A stretch of DNA of 49,122 nt from Albidovulum sp. (GCA_028823855.1 JAPPFL010000061.1:1-49122), one strand, 5' to 3'. Numbered from the stretch's first letter, positions 10,196-19,163 are shown. Notes: generated from the sequence alone by a model not told the origin. Translations and numbers: made by a program.

Positions 10196-11146
10196 CTACT
10201 TAACGACCAAAAGCTGCCGGCGGTCTAGAGCGAGGGTGACCGCCACGATGATTAGGAAGCCCTGGACTCCTTGCTGCACAAACGGAGGCACGCCCATGAG
10301 GACCATTCCGTTCGTCAAAACTATGACAATCAAGACTCCAACGACGGAATTGAGCACGGAACCGACGCCTCCGGACAACGCCGTGCCCCCGACGACAACG
10401 GCCGTAATTGTCGTAAAAAGGCGACCGGAAGCAATGAGTGCGTGGCCCTGGCCGAGTTGAGCTGCAGCCATCACGCCCGCAAGCCCGGAAAAGAATCCCG
10501 CCAGAACAAAGACCAGAATACGCGTTCGTTCGACCGGAACGCCGCTTTGCCTTGCCGTGATTTCATCGGTTCCAATCGCGTAGACGTACCGGCCAAGGCG
10601 CGTGCGCTCCTGGATAACATAGGCGACGAAGACTGCGGCGGCCGCAAGCCAAATTCCATTTGGCAGACCGAGCGTACGACCCAGCGTAAGCGCGCGAAAT
10701 CCGCGGTCGGAAATCCGAACAGGGAATCCGCCGAGAGCCGCCGTCGCGATACCGAGGCAAACGAAACCGATTCCGAGCGTTACCATGAAGCTTGGAACCT
10801 TGAGAAAGACATGCGTTGCTCCGTTTGCGGCTCCAATAATTCCTCCTGCCAATACGGCGAATGGTATCGCCCAAAAGCCCAGATTTGCCGAGAAAGTATC
10901 GTTTAACACCAAGGACGCAGTTACAACTGCGCAGAGGGCGACAATTCCTTCGACCGAAAGGTCGATAGAACCCATTAAGATGACAAAAGTCGCGCCCATC
11001 ACGAGAACTACCGGAATCGCGGACGCGTTAAGTATTCTGACTGCGTTTGAAACGGATAAAAAATTCGGACTGAAAATGGCTATGACAATGCATAGCAGGA
11101 AAAATACCCCGATGGGGGCAAGCGCTCGCCAGTTTATTGATTCCAC
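10196..11146 (-). CDS. sugar ABC transporter permease (RbsC family), first
   Basis: Inner-membrane CUT2 permease of 316 residues, with MGSIDLSVEGI and AVVVGGTALSGGVGS as the family landmarks. The start is GTG at 11146. It is paralogous to the other permease of the operon, with the same length and motif layout. A 72-base gap containing a perfect 11-bp hairpin separates it from the upstream binding-protein gene, whereas the three membrane-complex genes are packed within 3-6 bases of each other. This fits one transcript in which the binding protein is made in excess. Confidence 0.9.
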   Translation of the reverse strand: MESINWRALAPIGVFFLLCIVIAIFSPNFLSVSNAVRILNASAIPVVLVMGATFVILMGSIDLSVEGIVALCAVVTASLVLNDTFSANLGFWAIPFAVLAGGIIGAANGATHVFLKVPSFMVTLGIGFVCLGIATAALGGFPVRISDRGFRALTLGRTLGLPNGIWLAAAAVFVAYVIQERTRLGRYVYAIGTDEITARQSGVPVERTRILVFVLAGFFSGLAGVMAAAQLGQGHALIASGRLFTTITAVVVGGTALSGGVGSVLNSVVGVLIVIVLTNGMVLMGVPPFVQQGVQGFLIIVAVTLALDRRQLLVVK

Positions 11147-11180
11147 GGTATCGACGGCCGGAAAGGATTCGAAACTTATC

Positions 11181-11205
11181 GAAGCCGCGCCGAGGGCGCG
11201 GCTTC
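11181..11205 (-). terminator. strong hairpin between binding-protein and permease genes
   Basis: GAAGCCGCGCC and GGCGCGGCTTC form a perfect 11-bp stem with a three-base loop. It starts 14 bases past the binding-protein stop. No T-run follows on the minus strand, so it is more likely an mRNA-stabilising or partial terminator hairpin than a full intrinsic terminator. Such structures commonly raise expression of the binding protein relative to the membrane components. Confidence 0.7.
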
Positions 11206-11218
11206 GCGCACTAATTTA

Positions 11219-12262
11219 CTATTGATACTGGATTTGTCCAGTGGATTTAGCCCAGTAGTCGTTGTAGTCGAAGGATGCGTCCCTGGTGCGGAAGTCCGCA
11301 ATATTGGCAGGAGTTACAACTATGCCGGTGCCGTAGAACTCTCGATGCTCATGGGGTTCGGCAGCAACGTCGATCGCGCCGGTCGCTGCTGCATGGCATA
11401 GCGAAAGCCCCATGCCGCCAGTCCACATCGGATCCCAAGCGACCGTTCCAGCCATTTCGCCTGCTTCGATAGCCGACAGCGCGGCTTCCGTGCCGTCGAT
11501 GCCGGTAACAGGTACGGAGCCGGCCTTGCCTTCCTGACGCAGTGCTTCCAGCGCGCCGATGCCCATCGAATCGTTAGCCGCCCATACGCCCTTGATTTCA
11601 TCGCCATAGCGTGTCAGCCAAGCCTGCATGATTTCGAATGCCTTGGTTTCGTTCCAGTCGGCGGGCTGAAAGTCGAGAATCTGAACCTTTCCGTCGGTAT
11701 CCGCGACAGCCTGTTCCATGCCGAGTTTTCTTTCAATTGCCGGAACGTTCGACAAAATACCGCCGATTGCGACGATGCCGCCTTCACCCCCCATCGCGTC
11801 GATCAGCGCATTGGTGATTTCCTTGGATGTGCCGACGCCGGAGAATGACATGTGCGCGACATAGTTGGGGTTGTGGTCCCAAGGATGGAGATCGTCAGGC
11901 TTGTTCCACTGCGTTACGACATAGGCTCCCGCGCCTTCTGCCTCTTCGACAATAGTCGCGGCGTCCGGCGAATCGTTCGGGTCGACATTGATACAAACAT
12001 TTCCACCGGTTCGCGCGATCAAGGCGCGAATGTCGGCAAGCCCCTTTTCGGAATTGCCTTCTGTGACCAAAACTTCAAATGGAAGTCCTACCGATTTCGC
12101 AAACTCCTCGCCGCCGCGAGCGAATGTTGCATGGTAGGGGTTGGACAGCGACCGCATCGAAATAGCGAGCGTCATGTCGTCGGCGAAACTGGCCGTATAG
12201 ATGCCGGAAGACAGTGCCGCTGCCGCGGCAAGCAGGACTGAATCGTGTGCAAGTTTTCCCAT
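11219..12262 (-). CDS. periplasmic sugar-binding protein of the ABC transporter
   Basis: Substrate-binding protein of 347 residues of the ribose-binding (peripla_BP_4) type, which delivers sugar to the CUT2 permeases downstream. It has a signal peptide (MGKLAHDSVLLAAAAALSSG to about FADD), then LAISMRSLSNPYH at the start of the mature chain, and later WAANDSMGIGALEALR and VTGIDGTEAALSAI, both family landmarks. ATG 12262 is chosen because AAGAAGGAA lies just upstream; an open frame extends ten more codons to 12292. It is the first gene of the operon. No adjacent regulator was found. Confidence 0.9.
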   Translation of the reverse strand: MGKLAHDSVLLAAAAALSSGIYTASFADDMTLAISMRSLSNPYHATFARGGEEFAKSVGLPFEVLVTEGNSEKGLADIRALIARTGGNVCINVDPNDSPDAATIVEEAEGAGAYVVTQWNKPDDLHPWDHNPNYVAHMSFSGVGTSKEITNALIDAMGGEGGIVAIGGILSNVPAIERKLGMEQAVADTDGKVQILDFQPADWNETKAFEIMQAWLTRYGDEIKGVWAANDSMGIGALEALRQEGKAGSVPVTGIDGTEAALSAIEAGEMAGTVAWDPMWTGGMGLSLCHAAATGAIDVAAEPHEHREFYGTGIVVTPANIADFRTRDASFDYNDYWAKSTGQIQYQ

Positions 12263-12945
12263 TGGTATTTCCTTCTTCGTGGAGTGAACCAACTAGTTAC
12301 TTACAATTGCGCCGGTCGCAAGTCAACCAAGCATTATGGTCTCGAGAAACTCGAATGCCCGGATTTAGGCGCTCGACTTGAGTTGTCCTTTTGCATAACA
12401 ATTCGGCATAAGCACATTTCCACCGGTCGGGCTGTATTCTTGGAATCCGCCGACGCATTGCGCCTCGCCGATTGATCGCCGTAACGCAACGGTCAAAGAA
12501 ACTCCGGCTTCCCAATGTTTTTGAATGCCTCCATGCAGGATCTCCGGTAACTGTTACACGCAGAAATTCTCTTCAGCTTGGAAAAGCGGCCGTGGTTTCA
12601 TGGCCGTTGAGGGCGGAGATATCGCCTGCGCACGCACCCCTGATCGAGCAAAACCGCTTCGATGAAACGCTGCTCCGTCTCGGCAAATTGAATAATCGCA
12701 GCGAGATTCAACGCGAACACACTTTAACCGACCCTTCGCCCCGAGTGAGTTGCTGACGAGGACGCTACTGATTCCGATCAAGGGACTATAGGCAATTCGT
12801 TAATCAGTATTGCCGCCTAGCCGGTTCATTGAATTCCTTAGCAAAACTGCGCGATTACCGAGATCCAAAGGATATATCATGCAGTCTAAGCGGCAGTTTC
12901 GTTGTAGAAACCCGTATAGGCTGCTGCGAAGCCTAATTGGGTAAA
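12263..12945. other. intergenic region, no intact gene
   Basis: This is the leader of the sugar transporter operon plus about 600 bases with no recognisable protein. A transcriptional regulator often occupies this place in comparable operons, but no helix-turn-helix-like frame is visible on either strand. The body of the ureidoglycolate-lyase-like gene whose start survives at 12946-13068 would have extended into this stretch and is gone. Confidence 0.45.
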
Positions 12946-13068
12946 TCAGGCAAATCCATTTAGGTTCCTAGTGGCGGCAACGACCGGCAGTTGCTTTGCG
13001 CCGACCGGATCTGAGAGCCGGACGCGACCTATGTCATTCGCGTCAATATAGCGCTCAAAGCCTGTCAT
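12946..13068 (-). pseudogene. N-terminal fragment resembling ureidoglycolate lyase family
   Basis: ATG 13068, preceded by CGGAG, opens a frame of only 40 codons ending at TGA 12946-12948. Its content (MTGFERYIDANDIG, then VRLSDPVGAKQLPVV and ATRNLNGFA) resembles the start of proteobacterial ureidoglycolate lyase-family proteins, which run to 160 residues or more. The remainder of the domain is absent from all frames downstream, so this is a truncated gene. It sits between the tartrate dehydrogenase and the sugar ABC operon on the same strand, so it probably belonged to the same catabolic locus. The family assignment is from memory of the N-terminal pattern. Confidence 0.5.
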
Positions 13069-13211
13069 TTTGATTCTTGCTCCGAGAAGCCGATTGGCCC
13101 GGCTGAATTGCCGCCGACGAGTCAGGGCACTTCATTCCGCGCGTTTCGATAGTTAGATCGTCATTGTCCGGGCAACGAAAGCGGTTATGTCGCACGGCAG
13201 GGGCGCGGCAC

Positions 13212-14285
13212 TTAAGCGTTTGCCCTGCGAATTGAGTTTATGACGGCTTCAGTCACTTCATCGGTCGACGCGTTGCCGCCGACGTCGGGAGTCAGAATCC
13301 CGGACTCGCAAACTATCTCGAGCGCATCCACCAACCGCCGTCCAGCGCACGGTTCGCCGAGATGATCCAGCATTTGCGCGGCACTCCAAAAGGCAGCAAT
13401 CGGGTTTGCTATGCCTTTGCCCGCAATGTCGAATGCGGAACCGTGAATCGGTTCGAACATTGAGGGAAAGCGCAGTTCCGGGTCAATATTGGCGGTTGGC
13501 GCGACACCCAGAGAGCCGGAAAGAGCGCCGGCAAGATCCGAAAGAATATCGGCATGCAAATTGCTTGCCACGATGGTATCTAGTCCTCGAGGCTGCAATA
13601 CCATGCGAGCCGTCATGGCATCGACCAGCATCCTGTCCCAACAAACATCCGGAAAGTCCCGCGCAACTTCTTCGGCGATCTCGTCCCACATCACCATGCC
13701 ATGGCGCTGGGCGTTGGATTTCGTTACCACCGTCAATAATTTTTTTGGTCGCGACCGGGCGATGGCGAAGGCATAGCGCATGATCCTCTCCACGCCCGTT
13801 CGAGTGAAGATCGATACTTCGGTTGCGACCTCTTCCGAAAAGCCCCTGTGACAACGTCCTCCGGCACCGGAGTACTCGCCTTCAGTATTTTCGCGCACGA
13901 TTACCCAGTCAAGTTCTCCGGGGCGGATGTCGGAAAGCGGCGTTCGAATTCCAGGAAAAATTCTGGACGGGCGCACATTCGCGTATTGGTCTAAACCTTG
14001 GCAAATTCGCAGCCGTAGGCCCCAGAGGGAGATGTGGTCTGGAACTTCCGGTGAACCGACGGCGCCGAAATAGATCGCGTCGAAAGCTTTCAATTGCTTA
14101 TTCCCGTCCGCGGGCATCATCGCGCCATGCTGCTTGAAATAGTCCGAGCCCCAACCAAAAGTTTCGATCTGCAGTCGAAAGCCGTCCTCGCGCTCTTCAA
14201 CTGCTTCTAGAACACGTAACCCTGCGGAAATAACCTCGGGCCCGATTCCATCGGCCGGGATGGTCGCGATATTGTAGGTTTTCAT
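13212..14285 (-). CDS. tartrate / D-malate dehydrogenase family protein
   Basis: NAD-dependent beta-decarboxylating dehydrogenase of 357 residues in the isopropylmalate/isocitrate dehydrogenase superfamily. The N-terminus (IATIPADGIGPEVI) is the family nucleotide-side motif. YANVRPSRIFPG, WVIVRENTEGEYSGAGG, TKSNAQRHGMVMWDE and the C-terminal FEPIHGSAFDIAGKG match the tartrate dehydrogenase/decarboxylase and D-malate dehydrogenase (TtuC/DmlA) branch better than leuB. Expected substrates are therefore tartrate, D-malate or related hydroxy-diacids; the sequence alone does not choose. ATG 14285 gives a complete domain. It lies upstream of the ureidoglycolate-lyase-like fragment and the sugar ABC operon on the same strand. 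Confidence 0.88.
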   Translation of the reverse strand: MKTYNIATIPADGIGPEVISAGLRVLEAVEEREDGFRLQIETFGWGSDYFKQHGAMMPADGNKQLKAFDAIYFGAVGSPEVPDHISLWGLRLRICQGLDQYANVRPSRIFPGIRTPLSDIRPGELDWVIVRENTEGEYSGAGGRCHRGFSEEVATEVSIFTRTGVERIMRYAFAIARSRPKKLLTVVTKSNAQRHGMVMWDEIAEEVARDFPDVCWDRMLVDAMTARMVLQPRGLDTIVASNLHADILSDLAGALSGSLGVAPTANIDPELRFPSMFEPIHGSAFDIAGKGIANPIAAFWSAAQMLDHLGEPCAGRRLVDALEIVCESGILTPDVGGNASTDEVTEAVINSIRRANA

Positions 14286-14766
14286 CTTTCGGTCGGCCTC
14301 AGCGGAAGAGAATGGGCAGAATAGCGGTCACTGAACATGTATAGGCGCAAATGTTCCGATTATCGGTCGTGGGTTCCGAAAACAACAAGAATCATGCGAT
14401 TGGCAAATTCGAAATTTGCGCGACCCGTGGCAAGGACGGGCAGGCAAATCATATATACGCGGCGCTTTCGCCCTAGTCTAACAAACAATCATTTGGGAGG
14501 GGCAATAGTGCGGAGCATTGTGATCCAGCGGTCGGGCTAAATTGCGTTGGGAAATGACCTGCGCCTGCGCAGAAATTTTGCCAGGATTCGATTAAAGGGC
14601 CGTCGATCGCCCTAGTTCGCGCAATGTTTTTCGAGGCGCGATGCAGACGAAGAATGACCTGTCGGAAGTCCAGTCGAAAATTCCGGCCCGAGTCGGGCCT
14701 TGAAGAACGTGAAGCGTTTGGCCTACTGGAACAATTGAGAACGGTCGCGCTAGGCAAGAACGCAAC
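14286..14766. other. divergent intergenic region, no gene seen
   Basis: This gap separates the minus-strand tartrate dehydrogenase from the plus-strand SDR gene, so it should carry two divergent promoters. I found no protein-like frame and no confident promoter elements. The bases before the SDR start have only a weak ribosome site. Confidence 0.4.
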
Positions 14767-15540
14767 ATGAAACTTTTCGATTGGGGCGGTTATTCAGCAA
14801 TCGTGACCGGAGGCGCTTCCGGTCTCGGCTCCGCTGCCGCAGAAAAACTAGCGTCAACTGGCATGCGAGTGATGCTATTTGATCGGGACGAAAGCTCTGG
14901 CCGGGCCCAAGCCGAAAGAATCGGAGGCTGGTTCACTCGCGTGGACGTATCGGATCCGGAATCAGTGGCCGACGGAATTGCAACTACGAGAAAGGCCATC
15001 GGCACGCCGCGAATCCTGGTGAATTGCGCTGGAATCGGTGGAGCGGAAAGGACCGTGTCTCGTGGTTCGGCTCATGACCCGGCACTATTCGAGCATGTTG
15101 TTCGCGTGAACCTGATAGGCACATTCAATTGCGCTAGCCAAGTCGCAGCCAAGATGGTTGTCTTGCAACCTGTGGATGAAGATGGCGGACGTGGCGTGAT
15201 CGTGAATACCGCTTCGGTCGCGGCATATGACGGTCAAATCGGGCAGGTGGCCTATTCGGCGTCCAAAGGCGGTATTGTAGGAATGACTCTTCCCATGGCT
15301 CGCGATTTGGCGAACAGGGGCGTGCGCGTCTGCAGCATTGCTCCGGGGCTGTTCCTGACGCCTTTGTTAAGGGATTTACCTAAGGATGTTGTTTCATCGC
15401 TCGGAAAGCAGGTTCCATTTCCTTCTCGGCTCGGCGACCCCTTGGAATTCGCCGAATTGGTAAACCACATCATCCAGAACCCGATGCTGAACGGCGAGGT
15501 GATCCGTTTGGATGGCGGCATCCGCATGACGCCGCGCTGA
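14767..15540 (+). CDS. short-chain dehydrogenase (3-hydroxyacyl-CoA dehydrogenase type II-like)
   Basis: Classical SDR oxidoreductase of 257 residues. The cofactor loop TGGASGLG is at residues 14-21, followed by a strand ending in MLFDRDE, where the acidic residue favours NAD over NADP. NCAGIGGAERT, NTASVAAYDGQIGQ and YSASKGG give the usual structural Asn and the Ser-Tyr-Lys catalytic set. The layout resembles 17-beta-hydroxysteroid dehydrogenase type 10 / 3-hydroxy-2-methylbutyryl-CoA dehydrogenases, which oxidise short branched hydroxyacyl-CoAs. No other acyl-CoA genes are adjacent, so the substrate is uncertain. Confidence 0.83.
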   Translation: MKLFDWGGYSAIVTGGASGLGSAAAEKLASTGMRVMLFDRDESSGRAQAERIGGWFTRVDVSDPESVADGIATTRKAIGTPRILVNCAGIGGAERTVSRGSAHDPALFEHVVRVNLIGTFNCASQVAAKMVVLQPVDEDGGRGVIVNTASVAAYDGQIGQVAYSASKGGIVGMTLPMARDLANRGVRVCSIAPGLFLTPLLRDLPKDVVSSLGKQVPFPSRLGDPLEFAELVNHIIQNPMLNGEVIRLDGGIRMTPR

Positions 15541-16566
15541 GGTGCCGGCATGCCACGATTGGATGCGGCGACTTCTGGAATCCGGAATTCGAAATTAGGC
15601 GAAATCGGGATGGATCAATCTTGATGCGCCGGTCGAGGCCTTGGAAAGAAATAGCCCGATATTGGCGGACTGTCTCGACGATTGGGCCGAAGGTACTCCT
15701 GAATGGGCCTAACTGGCTAGACTCAATGGACAAGGAGAGTGGCGGCGGCCAAGTTACAATTGCGCGCGGGGCAAAGGACGGGCGATCGGAGCATCACTCC
15801 TTTCGCCGGGCCTCGGTCCCGAACGCCCTCTCCTAATTCCATCGGACAAAACTAGGTACAAGGGCCTCTCAATACCGCCTGTTTCTAAGTCGGAATACCA
15901 ATTTGCCCGGTTTCACCGGCATTTTCGTTGCATTCAAAACATCATGCAAAACTATGAATTTCGTGGAATTGCTGCATCCTGGCACAATTTTCGCAGGTGA
16001 CGGGCGGCCATGACCCCGGTCCGCACGGCAATTTAAGATGAGAGCCGGATTGGGATCGCTACTCGAAATGTCCAAAGGCGGGCCGCTTTCACTTTGACGC
16101 CTGTTCGAAAGGAAAGCTGAAGTAGCGTTGGACCAAGGCAAACTCATCTCGGCAACGGTTGCGAAATACCGCTGTACGCAGGGTTCTACCGGAAAACCGA
16201 CGGCGATCGTCAATACTATCGGAGTGCGCTGTGCAAGTTAGGCGATAGTTCGAGAATGTAATCGCTTCCCGACAAAGTAGCCACCAACCTCTTTGGGATA
16301 GGCTCCCTGGAACCATACGACCGCGGGCAAAAGAGGTATCGAATCTCGTTCTCAAGAATGCCGGAACCAAAAACATCGACGATAGGTCGCAGATACCGGG
16401 ACGATTTGGCATGGAATTGCGCATTTGCCGACCCGGCGGACGACCTCGCTCGCGATAGCGCGTTAGCGTGATCGCCATTTCCTACCGTTTTCCGTTGCGA
16501 ATAGATCGCAAAATTCCAAACCTAGTGGCGTGACTTAAACGGATGATACCGTTTCCCGCAACTTCA
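15541..16566. other. about 1 kb without a recognisable gene
   Basis: Open frames here (for example 15621-15836 plus and 15869-16213 minus) are short, mutually overlapping and unlike any family I know. The stretch lies between the SDR gene and a degenerate transposase and is probably decayed sequence. Confidence 0.4.
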
Positions 16567-17290
16567 GGCGTCCTCCTTTTCACAAGACGACGAGTTCCTC
16601 GGACTTTCTGCTCCAGAGGAAAGGTTGGACTTCGATGGCGGTGCTGTGCTCCATGGAGCCTTCGATCGCAGCGACGCACTCGTCGCGCGAGTTGAAGGGG
16701 GCTTTCCTGAGCCTCTGCCTCGACGGCGTCGGTCCAAGAGGCCGAAGTCGGGGCGAAGTGGAAGTGCCGGCGGGAGCGGTCCTTCAGCCATTCTTGGACC
16801 TCGGCCGACTTGCGGGCGGAGACTTTGTCCAGGATGACGCGCGATCCGGCCGACCACCTTGCCGGTTGCGACGTCGAGGGCCGCCATCAGGCAGGCGGTG
16901 CCGTTGCGCTTGCATTCGCGGGTTGGGGTCACGGGATTCCCGGGCTTCATCGGCAGCGGCGCCCGCGTCCGTCCAAGCGCCTGGATCTGTGTGTTTTCGT
17001 CCACCGGGAGCGCGACGGCGTGGCCGGGTGGCGTCGTACAGAATCCCGCCAACGCCCTCGGCGAGGAAGCGGTCCCGCCAGCGCTAGGCCGTCGGCCTTG
17101 GTCTCCCTATTCGCCTCATCGTCCGCGACGGGCCGCGGCCCGAACGGAGATGGCGGATGACCTCCGCCCTGGACCATTGCTCGAGGAGCGATTTCGGATC
17201 GGCCCTAATGCGCTCGAGGCGCGCGCGCGCCCGTCCGAAAGCGTGATCGGCGTTTTGCCGCTCTTCTCCCTTTCCGCAAGTGCGCGGCGG
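16567..17290 (-). mobile_element. degenerate IS630-family transposase remnant
   Basis: Minus-strand pieces of an IS630-type transposase appear in order but in different frames. First is an N-terminal helix-turn-helix part (RLERIRADPKSLLEQW, then RWRDRFLAEGVGGILYD). Next is the first catalytic Asp motif (LPVDENTQIQALGRT), then the second Asp strand (RVILDKVSARKSAEVQEWL), the region before the Glu (HFHFAPTSASWTDAVE) and a C-terminal piece (FNSRDECVAAIEG). About 100 residues between the DNA-binding part and the first Asp are missing, and several frameshifts separate the rest. TAG at 17084-17086 stands where relatives have the first Trp of WRW. Clear terminal inverted repeats were not found, so the ends are approximate. 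It cannot be active. Confidence 0.8.
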
Positions 17291-17587
17291 ACGCCGGAAC
17301 CAGAAAATCCAACTCCGGGCAAAAGGGAATCCCTTGATATGGATATACCAATAGGTTGCGCCAAATGATTGATTTGTTAGCACAATAGCAAGATTCCAGG
17401 CAAATCGCACATGAATTTTCAAATGCATTTAATGCTACTTTCGGACAGATGTTTTGTCGCTCCTCCGAAGCTTAGTAATTTATTGTCTGAATTTCATTCA
17501 ATGAAGAATAAAATTTATTTCTACGCTAAAATTTACCAAAGTATAGGAATTTTGTTCTCGAAACTGTAGATTCATGGCAAGGAGTCG
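17291..17587 (+). promoter_or_regulatory. AT-rich leader of the cys cluster with a dyad
   Basis: The stretch from about 17340 to 17575 is clearly richer in A and T than its surroundings. TTCATT and AATGAA around a central C form a 13-base dyad at 17493-17505, about 80 bases before the cysG-like start, and could be a regulator site. A consensus promoter could not be fixed with confidence. AAGGAG at 17579-17584 is the ribosome site of the next gene. Confidence 0.3.
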
Positions 17588-18799
17588 ATGATTTCGAGCA
17601 GGGACATGAGACACTATCCCGTCTATTTGGATTTAACGGATCGCGTTGTCGCGGTATCCGGAGCGGGCGAGACTGCAATTCCCAAGCTACGCCTGCTCAT
17701 GAAGACCGCTGCCAAGATCGAAGTTTACGCCTCTCTGATTTCGGATGAAATCAGATGCATGGCAAGCAAAGGCCATTTGACCGTGATTGAACGGCCAATG
17801 GAGGAAACGGACGCGAAACGATTTGCTTTGATTTACGCGGCAAATGAAAACGGACTCGAAAACACCAGAATTGCCGGCATCGGAGCCTCTACCGGAAGGC
17901 TCGTCAATGTTGTCGACAATCTGGAAGAAAGCGATTTCATTACGCCTGCGATCGTCGACCGTTCGCCGGTCACGGTGGCAATCGGCACCGAAGGATCCGC
18001 TCCGGTTCTTGCGCGCGGAATAAAGGCGGCTATTGAATCCCTACTTCCCGTTTCGATAGGCGCACTCGCAAAAATTGGCAGTGCGTTCCGAGGCGAAGCG
18101 TCAAAGCTGCCCGGCGGCCGAACCCGCAGAGAATTTTGGTCAAATTTTTACTTCCGGGAAGGACCGCGCGCGCTAGCGGAAGAGGGGCCGGATGGGGCCG
18201 CTCGGTCGCTTAAGCACCTCGCGTCCCGCATATCGTCGTTCGCGCCCGACCCGGGATCAGTAGTATTTGCAGGCATTGGCCAAGGCAATCCGGAATTGCT
18301 ACCGCACAAAACCCGTAGGCTTTTGCACGACGCGGACGCCGTAGTTTACGACAAAAACGTTTCGAATGCCATTCTTGAACTGGCTAGGCGCGAAGCGACA
18401 TTCTACGCAACTCGGCGCCACGGAGACGGCCGGGGAAGAGTTGATTTCCGTTCCATTGAGTTCATGGAATCGAAAGCGAAGCGCGGCGAGCTCGTGGTCA
18501 GGCTGTTTTCGGAAATTTCGTCTAGCCAAGGAACGCTGAGTTTCGAAATCGATGCAGTAGCTAGCCGAGGCGTTCAATGCGAACTCATTCGGAACAAGAC
18601 CGAATGTTCGCGGATTTCTATTGACAAAACTAAGTCGCGGACGGCCATGGCACCGATTTCGGCTTCGCCGACTTCTAGAAGCCGCAAGTCTACCATCCCG
18701 AATTCGGAGCGTCGCCCGAATACACGACGAAAATATCGATATCGGATGGGCGGCAAGTCGTCATATCTGCTTTCCGAGATCTCGAAGGCGAAGCCATGA
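17588..18799 (+). CDS. siroheme synthase CysG-like; N-terminal domain intact, methyltransferase half degenerate
   Basis: Residues 1 to about 150 are a typical precorrin-2 dehydrogenase / sirohydrochlorin ferrochelatase domain (YPVYLDLTDRVVAVSGAGE, then IVDRSPVTVAIGTEGSAPVLARGIK), needed to make siroheme for sulfite reductase downstream. From about residue 217 the uroporphyrinogen-III methyltransferase domain begins but is abnormal. The usual GAGPGDPELLT reads GIGQGNPELLPHK, the RLKGGDPFVFGRG loop is replaced by RLFSEISSSQGTL, and everything after the start of the VPG region is missing. It is replaced by a basic, Ser-rich tail of about 75 residues that looks non-coding. The first domain may still work, but the methyltransferase cannot be normal. 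ATG 17588 has AAGGAG upstream. Confidence 0.75.
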   Translation: MISSRDMRHYPVYLDLTDRVVAVSGAGETAIPKLRLLMKTAAKIEVYASLISDEIRCMASKGHLTVIERPMEETDAKRFALIYAANENGLENTRIAGIGASTGRLVNVVDNLEESDFITPAIVDRSPVTVAIGTEGSAPVLARGIKAAIESLLPVSIGALAKIGSAFRGEASKLPGGRTRREFWSNFYFREGPRALAEEGPDGAARSLKHLASRISSFAPDPGSVVFAGIGQGNPELLPHKTRRLLHDADAVVYDKNVSNAILELARREATFYATRRHGDGRGRVDFRSIEFMESKAKRGELVVRLFSEISSSQGTLSFEIDAVASRGVQCELIRNKTECSRISIDKTKSRTAMAPISASPTSRSRKSTIPNSERRPNTRRKYRYRMGGKSSYLLSEISKAKP

Positions 18800-18851
18800 A
18801 ATTCAATCGGGCCTTTCGGAACTGGCGGTTCGCGAAATAGGGAGCAAATGC

Positions 18852-19163
18852 ATGCCCAGGAATTTTGCGTTGAAGGTCATCACGACCAATCGACTGGTAG
18901 AGGGCGACGCCGTCTATTTGACGCAAGCGGGAAAGTGGTCGTCCGAATTCGCCGACGCAGAAGTCTTCGCCGACTTGGGCTCCGCGACTTCGGCTCTGGA
19001 AAAGGCGAACGAGCAAACGCTGTTCCATATCGGTGCGTATTTGGCAGACGCGGAAATCGATCCTTCGGGACGGCCTCGTCCGATACATTACAGAGAGCAG
19101 ATTCGCTCTAGAGGGCCGTCGAACTATTTCCACGGAAAGCAGGCGGAGGCCGCCAATGTATAG
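18852..19163 (+). CDS. DUF2849 family protein of the sulfite reductase cluster
   Basis: Small soluble protein of 103 residues starting MPRNFALKVITTNRL and continuing GDAVYLTQAGKW, the pattern of DUF2849. This family occurs almost only between siroheme synthase and sulfite reductase genes in alphaproteobacteria. Its role is unknown; location suggests an accessory part in assimilatory sulfite reduction. ATG 18852 is chosen because the family begins there, although the frame is open to 18621. Its stop overlaps the cysI start by eight bases (ATG at 19156, TAG at 19161-19163), so the two are translationally coupled. Confidence 0.82.
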   Translation: MPRNFALKVITTNRLVEGDAVYLTQAGKWSSEFADAEVFADLGSATSALEKANEQTLFHIGAYLADAEIDPSGRPRPIHYREQIRSRGPSNYFHGKQAEAANV

